Program-made: the position numbers and the translations under genes
Origin: Cellvibrio sp. OA-2007
Lineage (GTDB): Bacteria > Pseudomonadota > Gammaproteobacteria > Pseudomonadales > Cellvibrionaceae
Direction of reading: 5' to 3'
NCBI RefSeq assembly: GCF_000953825.1
Contig: NZ_BBUL01000085.1
Location: 62,001-126,000 of the forward strand
Length of the DNA stretch: 64,000 nt
Notes under the pieces: generated by a model
Databases searched by the model: none
What the model saw: the letters and a program-made list of their open reading frames with translations, nothing else
What the model was told of the DNA's origin: nothing
Shown here: one piece after another, positions 57,892 to 64,000 of the stretch
Layout of the letters: the number at the start of each line of letters is the position of its first letter
Position numbering within the stretch: position 1 is the stretch's first letter

Positions 57892-58233
57892 GCACACTAG
57901 ATGTCTATAAGGTGCCTTTGTTATTTTGCGTTTAAAACCGACCCACTAAACGTGCATATTTGCGTCGAAATTTGACCCACGTAAAAGTGGGGCGATTTTA
58001 AATGCAAATTAACACTCAACAGGTGCGAATTACCATTCATGCGAAAGCAGGGCTTTTTCTTATCAGACGTGAATTCCGTGATTGGCCTTGCCGAAACCAC
58101 CATCATACGCACCAAGTACAAAGCCATTCAGAAAAGCTTTATTTTCTAAGAAAATCATATAGTTATCTCTATCAGAAAGTTAACGGCTACTTATAAATTT
58201 TAACGTAACAACTTATTCCTTTAGTCGGACGAT
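57892..58233. other. Non-coding stretch before the right transposon end
   Basis: No supported gene. Two GACCCAC copies (about 57942-57949 and 57975-57981) and a short ACCCACGTAAAAGTGGGG palindrome near 57975-57990 may be the remains of an older insertion sequence end. A 64-codon plus-strand frame at 58002-58196 has no family features. Confidence 0.4.
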
Positions 58234-58281
58234 GGCCAATCTATCGTGTCAAAAAACGGTCAATCTATGAGGACAAGAACA
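58234..58281 (-). repeat. Right transposon end with two TnsB-like motifs
   Basis: Read inward on the minus strand, the end is TGTTCTTGTCCTCATAGATT and then GACCGT. Two direct copies of the motif, GGTCAATCTATGAGGACAA (58258-58276) and GGCCAATCTATCGTGTCAA (58234-58252), are spaced by 24 bp. The second matches the left-end motif almost base for base. This is the arrangement expected of a TnsB-bound end. Confidence 0.78.
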
Positions 58282-58574
58282 TTTGAAAACGAATTGTGTA
58301 GTCAATTTTAGTTTTTACTTTTTTAAACGGTACACTTCAAGAAACATACAAAATTGTATTCCGTCTGAAATCAACTTTAGTGCACGCTTATCATTTGTTA
58401 GATTAAGTTCCCATCTGGCCAAATACACGAATAAAAGCAATCAGCATTAGCCGCCCTCTATACAAGCACTATCGCTACTAAATTTAAACCCACCAATTCT
58501 GTTGCACTCAATATCCCAGCTAAAGACCATCTTTAGGCCTCGTCCATCACCCACAACATGTATATGGTTACATA

Positions 58575-58624
58575 GACAATATGCATATAGTTAATTTGAC
58601 AATAATTAACTTAAATTGTATACA
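58575..58624 (+). promoter_or_regulatory. Sigma-70 promoter and upstream box of the first xylanase gene
   Basis: TTGACA (58596-58601), a 17-base spacer and TATACA (58619-58624). An upstream box GACAATATGC (58575-58584) sits 21 bases before the -35. The same box, spacing and promoter occur before the second xylanase gene, so they probably share a regulator. The host region from 58282 to 58574 holds no gene that I can see. Confidence 0.75.
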
Positions 58625-58691
58625 AGTACACTTCGGGATCACCGCGTCAGTTACATAACAATCACAAGCAGTATGGCGCCCGGAAAGAACG

Positions 58692-58710
58692 CCTGTTCGC
58701 AATGAACAGG
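58692..58710 (+). promoter_or_regulatory. Leader hairpin of the first xylanase mRNA
   Basis: CCTGTTC-GCAAT-GAACAGG forms a perfect 7-bp stem. The equivalent hairpin before the second xylanase has changed pairs but an identical GCAAT loop, which is evidence of a conserved RNA (or operator) structure. A CCCTCC / GAGAGGG pairing near the ribosome site is also shared by both leaders. Confidence 0.6.
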
Positions 58711-58777
58711 AAAAACCTTCCAACAACCCTCCTCCTTTATCGGTGGTATTGGTTGAGAGGGAAATCGGAGATTAATA

Positions 58778-60793
58778 ATGAAACTAATGACAATCGGCAA
58801 AGGTGTCGTTTCGGCACTCACCTGCGCGGCAGCCCTGTATGGTGCGACCGCCAATGCACAAACCTTAACCTCAAACTCAACCGGCACTAATAACGGTTTT
58901 TACTACACCTTCTGGAAAGATTCTGGTGATGCATCCATGGGGCTGCAGGCCGCTGGCCGCTATACCTCACAGTGGACCAATAGCACCAACAACTGGGTGG
59001 GCGGTAAGGGCTGGAACCCAGGCAATAGCACGCGAGTTGTAAGCTATTCCGGAAATTTTGGTGTGGATAGCAGCCAAAACTCTTACTTAGCATTTTACGG
59101 TTGGACTAGAAGCCCGCTAGTTGAATACTACGTGATTGAAAGTTACGGCTCTTACAACCCAGCCAGCTGTTCCGGTGGAACGGATTACGGCAGCTTCCAG
59201 AGCGATGGCGCTACCTACAATGTGCGCCGCTGTCTGCGCACCCAGCAACCCTCCATCGATGGCACTCAAACCTTCTATCAATACTTTAGTGTACGAAACC
59301 CCAAAAAAGGCTTTGGCAATATTTCTGGCACCATCACCTTTGCCAACCATGCCAATTTTTGGGCAAGCAAAGGTTTGAATCTGGGCAGCCATAATTATCA
59401 GGTATTAGCGACTGAGGGCTATCAAAGCCGTGGCAGCTCTGACATCACCGTTAGCGAAGGTGCAACTGGTGGCGGCGCGAGCAGCACGCCGGTTGCCAGT
59501 AGCAGGAGCTCAAGCTCGGTTGCAACAGGCGGCGGCACCACTAGTGGTAGCGGCGTAGTGGTTCGTGCACGCGGTGTGGCCGGTGGCGAGCACATCAACT
59601 TGCGCATTGGCGGCGCAACCGTTGCCAGCTGGAATCTGACCACCAGCTTTCAGGATTTGACCTACAGCGGCTCTGCGTCGGGCGACATTCAGGTAGAGTT
59701 CGATAACGATGGCGGCAGCCGCGATGCCGTAGTGGACTATATTCGCGTGAATGGCGAGACCCGTCAGGCAGAGGATATGACTTACAACACTGCATACTAC
59801 GCCAATGGTTCATGCGGCGGTGGCGGCAACTCTGAGTTGATGCACTGTAACGGCGTAATAGGCTTTGGTTATACCTATGACTGCTTTAGCGGCAATTGCT
59901 CAGGTGGTAGCACGGGTGGCGGTAATACCGGTGGCTCAACTAGCAGTTCAGGTGGTAACAATGCCAACTGTTCCGGTTATGTCGGCATCACCTTTGACGA
60001 CGGCCCTGGCGCTAACTCCACCACCTTGGTTAACCTGCTTAAGCAAAATAACCTGACACCGGTGACCTGGTTTGTGCAAGGCAACTATGTAGCGGCCAAC
60101 ACCAACCTGATCTCAACTTTGCTGAGCGTGGGCGTGATTCAAAACCACAGTTACACCCATCCCCATCTAACCAGCCTTAGCTATCAGCAAATCTATGATG
60201 AGCTCAATCGCACCAGTCAGGCGATTCAAAATGCGGGCGCGCCTAAGCCGACCCTGTTCCGCCCACCCTATGGTGAGAGCAACAGCAACGTGCAGCAAGC
60301 GGCGCAAGCCTTGGGTATGCGCGTGATTACCTGGGATGTAGATTCAAAAGATTGGGACGGCGCGAGCGCTGCGGCGATTGCAAATGCCAACAACCAACTG
60401 CAAAACGGCCAAGTGATACTGATGCACGATGCGAACTACAACAATACCAATGCGGCAATCCCACAGATTGCGGCGAACCTGCGCGCAAAAGGCTTGTGCC
60501 CGGGCCGCATTGACCCGGCTACTGGCCGTGCAGTGGCGCCCTCTGGTGGCTCGAACAACAGCACACCTGCCGTTTCCAGTAGTAGCCGCAGCAGCACTCC
60601 GGTAACGCCCAGCAGTAGCAGCCGCAGCAGCGTTAGCACCGGCAGCAATTGCCAATGCAACTGGTGGGGCACGCTCTACCCCACTTGCACCAACACCGCG
60701 AGTGGTTGGGGTTGGGAAAATAACCGCAGCTGTATTACCACCAGCACCTGTAATAGCCAGGGCCCTGGCGGTGGTAGTCAAGTATGCAACTAA
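58778..60793 (+). CDS. Multimodular xylanase/acetylxylan esterase (GH11-CBM60-CE4-CBM10)
   Basis: This secreted enzyme (671 aa) has a signal peptide (cut near residue 27, ANA-QT), a GH11 xylanase (about 28-225) with nucleophile Glu116 in PLVEYYVIES and acid/base Glu213 in LATEGYQS. A Ser-rich linker leads to a CBM60-type xylan-binding domain (about 258-365). A CE4/NodB deacetylase (about 395-575) follows, with TFDDGPG, HSYTHPH and RPPYGES. A second Ser/Arg linker ends in a CBM10 cellulose-binding module (about 625-671: CQCNWWGTLYPTC and GWGWENNRSC). It would cut xylan and remove acetyl groups while bound to cell walls. The layout is like Cellvibrio japonicus Xyn11-type enzymes. Confidence 0.93.
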   Translation: MKLMTIGKGVVSALTCAAALYGATANAQTLTSNSTGTNNGFYYTFWKDSGDASMGLQAAGRYTSQWTNSTNNWVGGKGWNPGNSTRVVSYSGNFGVDSSQNSYLAFYGWTRSPLVEYYVIESYGSYNPASCSGGTDYGSFQSDGATYNVRRCLRTQQPSIDGTQTFYQYFSVRNPKKGFGNISGTITFANHANFWASKGLNLGSHNYQVLATEGYQSRGSSDITVSEGATGGGASSTPVASSRSSSSVATGGGTTSGSGVVVRARGVAGGEHINLRIGGATVASWNLTTSFQDLTYSGSASGDIQVEFDNDGGSRDAVVDYIRVNGETRQAEDMTYNTAYYANGSCGGGGNSELMHCNGVIGFGYTYDCFSGNCSGGSTGGGNTGGSTSSSGGNNANCSGYVGITFDDGPGANSTTLVNLLKQNNLTPVTWFVQGNYVAANTNLISTLLSVGVIQNHSYTHPHLTSLSYQQIYDELNRTSQAIQNAGAPKPTLFRPPYGESNSNVQQAAQALGMRVITWDVDSKDWDGASAAAIANANNQLQNGQVILMHDANYNNTNAAIPQIAANLRAKGLCPGRIDPATGRAVAPSGGSNNSTPAVSSSSRSSTPVTPSSSSRSSVSTGSNCQCNWWGTLYPTCTNTASGWGWENNRSCITTSTCNSQGPGGGSQVCN

Positions 60794-60841
60794 GGCAACC
60801 CGGAAGTAGCTCAATCTGAGCCGCTATCGGTAACACAAATA

Positions 60842-60873
60842 GGGGAAGCGGGTAATCCGCCTCCCCTTTTTTT
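60842..60873 (+). terminator. Terminator of the first xylanase gene
   Basis: Stem GGGGAAGCGG / CCGCCTCCCC (imperfect) followed by TTTTTTT, about 50 bp after the stop codon. Confidence 0.85.
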
Positions 60874-60935
60874 ATTACCAAAATACACAGGCTAAATAAC
60901 GGATTATTAGCACTTTGAAGATATATAGTTTATTT

Positions 60936-60985
60936 GACAATATGCTTATGGTTTTATTGACAATAAATCAGCGCAATTGTATACA
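60936..60985 (+). promoter_or_regulatory. Sigma-70 promoter and upstream box of the second xylanase gene
   Basis: TTGACA (60957-60962), 17-base spacer, TATACA (60980-60985), with GACAATATGC (60936-60945) again 21 bases before the -35. The match to the first xylanase promoter covers boxes and spacing, and the following CGTCGGGA resembles CTTCGGGA. Confidence 0.75.
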
Positions 60986-61048
60986 TATATACGTCGGGAA
61001 CCGGGTGGTTTTAACAATAACAGCAAGCCTGTTTGGTACTCGATTACA

Positions 61049-61067
61049 CCTGCTTGCAATAGGCAGG
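61049..61067 (+). promoter_or_regulatory. Leader hairpin of the second xylanase mRNA
   Basis: CCTGCTT-GCAAT-AGGCAGG pairs over 7 bp (one G-T). Compared with the first leader, pair 5 changed from T-A to C-G, pair 6 from T-A to T-G and pair 7 from C-G to T-A, while the loop is identical. The following AACCTTC and GGTATTGGTTGAGAGG blocks are also shared. Confidence 0.6.
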
Positions 61068-61137
61068 ATCAACCTTCGACAGTCCCTCCACTTCTATAGG
61101 CGGTATTGGTTGAGAGGCTATTTAAGAGAGTCTAATA

Positions 61138-62193
61138 ATGAAATTTTCTGGCAAAAAAATCCTGAGCACGCTTATCGGCGCTGCAGCTTTGTGTGTAACA
61201 GCGGTCAACGCACAAACCCTAAGCTCCAATTCAACCGGTACCAATAACGGTTTTTACTACACCTTCTGGAAAGATTCGGGCAGCGCCTCTATGACCTTAC
61301 AGTCGGGCGGTCGCTATACCTCGCAATGGACAAGTAATACTAATAACTGGGTGGGCGGTAAAGGCTGGAATCCGGGTACCAGTTCACGTGTGGTTAGTTA
61401 TTCAGGTAACTACGGCGCGTCCAATTCACAAAACTCCTACCTGGCATTTTATGGCTGGACCAGAAATCCGTTGATTGAGTATTACATCATCGAAAGTTAT
61501 GGTTCATACAACCCAGCCTCTTGTTCCGGCGGCACCGACTACGGCAGTTTCACCAGCGATGGTGCGACTTATAACGTGCGTCGCTGCCTGCGCACTCAAC
61601 AACCATCGATTGATGGCACCCAAACCTTCTATCAATACTTCAGCGTGCGCAATCCGAAGAAAGGTTTTGGTAACATTTCTGGCACCATCACCTTTGCCAA
61701 TCACGCCAACTTTTGGGCGAGCAAGGGCTTGAATCTGGGCACCCATGATTATCAAGTTCTGGCGACCGAAGGCTATCAAAGCACTGGCAGTTCGGATATC
61801 ACCGTAAGCGCGGGCACCTCAGGCGGCGGCAGCTCAAGCTCGGCGCCATCAGGCGGTAGCAAAACTATCGTTGTGCGCGCCAGAGGCGTTGCCGGTGGTG
61901 AGAGCATTACCCTGAAAGTGAATAACACGACAGTGCAAACTTGGACTCTTTCCACCACTATGACCAACTACACCGCAACGACTTCTTTGTCTGGCGGCAG
62001 CCTGGTGGAATACACCAACGATTCTGGCAACCGCGACGTACAAATCGATTACATCAGTGTGAACGGCAGCGTTCGTCAATCGGAAGCGCAAAGCTACAAC
62101 ACCGGTGTGTATCAAAACGGTGCCTGTGGCGGCGGCAATGGTATGAGCGAGTGGCTGCACTGTAACGGCGCGATTGGTTACGGTAATTTATAA
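61138..62193 (+). CDS. Secreted GH11 xylanase with CBM60
   Basis: This 351-aa paralogue has a signal peptide (cut near residue 25, VNA-QT), a GH11 domain with nucleophile Glu114 (PLIEYYIIES) and acid/base Glu211 (LATEGYQS), a short Gly/Ser linker and a C-terminal CBM60-type domain (about 243-350, starting TIVVRARGVAGGESITLKV). It lacks the CE4 and CBM10 parts of its neighbour. The GH11 parts are highly similar, so a tandem duplication followed by domain loss or gain is likely. It has its own promoter and terminator. Confidence 0.94.
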   Translation: MKFSGKKILSTLIGAAALCVTAVNAQTLSSNSTGTNNGFYYTFWKDSGSASMTLQSGGRYTSQWTSNTNNWVGGKGWNPGTSSRVVSYSGNYGASNSQNSYLAFYGWTRNPLIEYYIIESYGSYNPASCSGGTDYGSFTSDGATYNVRRCLRTQQPSIDGTQTFYQYFSVRNPKKGFGNISGTITFANHANFWASKGLNLGTHDYQVLATEGYQSTGSSDITVSAGTSGGGSSSSAPSGGSKTIVVRARGVAGGESITLKVNNTTVQTWTLSTTMTNYTATTSLSGGSLVEYTNDSGNRDVQIDYISVNGSVRQSEAQSYNTGVYQNGACGGGNGMSEWLHCNGAIGYGNL

Positions 62194-62230
62194 GCCTTAG
62201 TCCTAGCTGATTAAGTAGGAATCGGTAACA

Positions 62231-62262
62231 AAAAAAGGGGCGATTAATTTGCCCCTTTTTTA
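62231..62262 (+). terminator. Terminator of the second xylanase gene
   Basis: AAAAAAGGGGCGA / TTTGCCCCTTTTTT around a short AT loop, about 37 bp after the stop codon, ending in a T run. Confidence 0.85.
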
Positions 62263-62304
62263 TCACTCTAAAAATAATAAAAGTAACTATAACGAGAGAT
62301 AAAC

Positions 62305-63243
62305 ATGGCCAACACCCCCAATTTCAAACAGCATTTTTTACTGCCAGCGGTCATCGGGGCTGGCCTCGCCTATGGCGCATTTATCTGGAGTAATGACAAC
62401 ACCGCACAACGCGAACAGATTGCCGAGCTGGAAAACCGGATTGTAGATTTGGAGTTATTGCTCAGCCAAAAAGAAGACGAGTTACAGGATGCACGCTTCT
62501 TTGCCGCAGGCTCACTTGATTCCTTCGAGCACACAAAACCTGATGCCAACGCCGCCACGCCCGCGCCAAGCGCAACACAATCCTTGCCTGAGCCTGCACC
62601 TAACAAAACACTGGTGCGCGAGTCAGAAGCAGACAGCCAACAACTGCTCAGAGATTTAGGCACCCTGTCGGACCGCGACCCGCGCTCGTTTTCCGAAAAA
62701 GCCACTGCATTGCTCGCGGGCAATTTGAATAAAGACGGCATCGCCATTGTCAGTAAAAGTGTGTTTGAGCTGGCGGACAACCGCGAAATCCTGCCGGATT
62801 ACGAATTGGAATCGCTCTACCAAAACCAATCCAACCCCGATTTGAAACGGGTTATCGCCCAAGTAATGTCCACCCGTGGTGACAGCCGTTTGCTGGAAAA
62901 ACAAATTGCCCGAAGCCAAACTAACCTGAGCAGCGATGACCCTGCCGTGCGCCAACAAGCACTGGTCGAGCTGGGCAAAACCCGCTACGCCAGCGCCGCC
63001 AATGCCATTGCCCCCCTGCTGCAAGATAGCAATACCAACGTCAAATTAGATGCACTACTGGCCTTAAAGGCAACAGGCAACCAAAATCACTTACGGCAAG
63101 TAGAGGCGCTGATCGATCACCCTGACCCAGCGGTGAGTTGGCTGGCAAAAGAGGTGGCAAGCAGCCTGCAAAACCTGAGCGATAAAGCGCGCACCCAATT
63201 GGCTGGCGCTGATATTGTCGCCGAATTACCGGTTATACAATGA
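62305..63243 (+). CDS. HEAT-repeat protein with N-terminal membrane anchor and coiled coil
   Basis: The 312-aa protein has an N-terminal hydrophobic helix (about 10-28), a coiled coil (IAELENRIVDLELLLSQKED), a Pro/Ala linker, and C-terminal HEAT-like helical repeats (about 190-300: RQQALVELGKTRYASAANAI, KLDALLALKATGNQ). It would face the periplasm from the inner membrane. Function is unknown; such repeats bind proteins. It overlaps the next gene by 4 bases (ATGA), and the two products are related. Confidence 0.75.
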   Translation: MANTPNFKQHFLLPAVIGAGLAYGAFIWSNDNTAQREQIAELENRIVDLELLLSQKEDELQDARFFAAGSLDSFEHTKPDANAATPAPSATQSLPEPAPNKTLVRESEADSQQLLRDLGTLSDRDPRSFSEKATALLAGNLNKDGIAIVSKSVFELADNREILPDYELESLYQNQSNPDLKRVIAQVMSTRGDSRLLEKQIARSQTNLSSDDPAVRQQALVELGKTRYASAANAIAPLLQDSNTNVKLDALLALKATGNQNHLRQVEALIDHPDPAVSWLAKEVASSLQNLSDKARTQLAGADIVAELPVIQ

Positions 63244-64000
63244 TGACTACTCCCCGCTATTCCAACAGACACCTACTACTGGCCACGCTGGTCGGCACAG
63301 TTTTAGGCTATAGCATCTGCGTGCTAGTGGCAGATGGCCGAACCCAAACCGACCCCAAGAGTGCTGCAAACAGCAGTGTTGTGCCCACTGCCGCAGCGTC
63401 GGTTGATGCGGGGCCTAATATAGAACAGCTGCGCAAAGATTTAAGCACCCGTTTTATCGGCGACCCACGGACACTGGGAGAAAAGTTACGCGACTTTGTG
63501 ACGGAAAATCCCGATCCGCAATCGCTTGCCATCGCCTGCAAAGTGGTGGCGGATTTGGCTGAAAACTCCGCTGCGCTGGGTAATCAAGAATTGAATTTTC
63601 TTTACCAGAATCTAACCAGCAAAGAATTAAAACGAGTAGTCGCGCAAGCCTTGTCACTGCGCGGTGACAACAGTCTGATGGAATTATTGATCAGCGCAGC
63701 GCAGCCCGCCCTGAACAGCAGCAACCCCGCCGAGCGCCGCAAAGCGCTAACTGAACTGGCAAAAACCCACTATGCCGGTGCGGCCAATGCGATTGTTCCC
63801 TTGCTAAAAGATGAGGATGTGAGCGTAAAACTGGATGCCCTGCTCGCGTTGCGCGCCACCGGAAATGAGCGCCATATTCCCGCGCTGGAAAATTTACTGA
63901 GCCATCCCGATGAGTCAATCAGTTGGCTTGCCAAAGATGCGATGAATAGCTTGGAAAACTTGAGCAGCAAAGCGCGCACAAAAATAACCAGCGCCGATAT
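63240..64000 (+). CDS. HEAT-repeat paralogue, cut by window end
   Basis: Starting at ATG 63240 inside the previous stop, the visible 253 residues have an N-terminal membrane helix (about 10-32) and the same repeat domain as the neighbour (RRKALTELAKTHYAGAANAI and KLDALLALRATGNERHIP). It lacks the coiled coil. The C-terminus is outside the window. A duplicated pair that forms a complex is plausible. Confidence 0.75.
   Translation, partial: MMTTPRYSNRHLLLATLVGTVLGYSICVLVADGRTQTDPKSAANSSVVPTAAASVDAGPNIEQLRKDLSTRFIGDPRTLGEKLRDFVTENPDPQSLAIACKVVADLAENSAALGNQELNFLYQNLTSKELKRVVAQALSLRGDNSLMELLISAAQPALNSSNPAERRKALTELAKTHYAGAANAIVPLLKDEDVSVKLDALLALRATGNERHIPALENLLSHPDESISWLAKDAMNSLENLSSKARTKITSAD

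Larger units (their letters stand above)
27766..58281. mobile_element. Complete Tn7-like transposon carrying a DNA-phosphorothioation island
   Basis: Both ends begin TGTTCTTG (27766 rightward; reverse complement ending at 58281), and the terminal 26 bases match at 20 positions as inverted repeats. Further copies of a TTGACACNATANATTGGCC-like motif lie inside each end. The tetranucleotide TTTG flanks both ends directly (27762-27765 and 58282-58285); a 5-bp duplication is usual for Tn7, so the fifth base is lost or the match is chance. The element contains fused tnsAB, tnsC and tniQ, and AT-rich cargo unlike the flanks. The tns operon reads inward from the right end, so 27766 is the cargo (left) end. 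No integrase gene is present. Confidence 0.85.

Noticed and set aside
57921-58127. Minus-strand frame possibly from an old insertion sequence
   Set aside because: The GACCCAC repeats hint at an IS end, but no transposase motif can be read, so I did not call a mobile element.
58002-58196. 64-codon plus-strand reading frame
   Set aside because: It has no family features, no good ribosome site, and lies in a degenerate stretch next to the transposon end.
27745-58281. CRISPR array or cas genes that would make the element a CRISPR-associated transposon
   Set aside because: I saw no regularly spaced repeats and no Cas-like proteins. TniQ is of the larger type with its own DNA-recognition region.

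Overview
The window looks like a chromosomal stretch of a Cellvibrio-like gammaproteobacterium (Cellvibrionaceae) carrying a 30.5-kb insertion. The evidence for the host is the Pseudomonas-type order proA-nadD-rsfS-rlmH-mrdA-rodA-mltB-rlpA-dacA, the rpsU-yqeY-dnaG-rpoD block, and two secreted GH11 xylanases with CBM60, CE4 and CBM10 modules joined by Ser/Gly linkers. This assignment is an inference from gene content; no rRNA is present.

Layout. 1-9066 (minus strand) is a cell-wall/NAD/ribosome-maturation operon. 9342-13739 (plus) holds a glycine-zipper protein, a PepSY protein, a PhoP/PhoQ-like two-component pair and a DegV protein. 13810-17430 has an intergenic palindromic repeat, galE, a TorF-type porin, a DMT transporter and a possible small RNA. 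17430-22351 has cca, a pteridine reductase, a CorA/ZntB transporter, folK, folB and tsaD. 22576-27504 is the macromolecular-synthesis block rpsU-yqeY-dnaG-rpoD with a sigma-32-like promoter before rpoD, followed by a tRNA with a CAT anticodon (probably lysidine-type tRNA-Ile2) at 27667-27743.

27766-58281 is visibly more AT-rich and I interpret it as one complete Tn7-like transposon. Its ends both start TGTTCTTG and match at 20 of 26 positions as inverted repeats, with further internal copies of the same motif that look like TnsB sites. The transposition genes (tnsA-tnsB fusion, tnsC, tniQ) lie at 49996-54778 on the minus strand. The cargo is a full DNA-phosphorothioation system: dndBCDE (modification, minus strand), dptFGH (restriction, plus strand) and a dnd-associated methyltransferase. 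It also carries a GHKL ATPase plus a Rossmann-type protein in the dptFGH operon, a HEPN-like protein, a broken phosphorothioate-dependent HNH endonuclease, and an AHH-type nuclease toxin with a likely immunity gene. There is no CRISPR array and no dndA.

58282-64000 returns to host sequence: xylanase genes xyn11A-like and xyn11B-like with near-identical promoters and a covarying leader hairpin, then two HEAT-repeat membrane-anchored paralogues, the second cut by the window end.

How it works together (inference): DndBCDE, using a host cysteine desulfurase, marks host DNA with sulfur; DptFGH attacks unmarked DNA; the accessory genes are candidates for added defence or control; and the transposon has inserted 22 bp beyond a tRNA gene between housekeeping genes and a polysaccharide-degradation locus.
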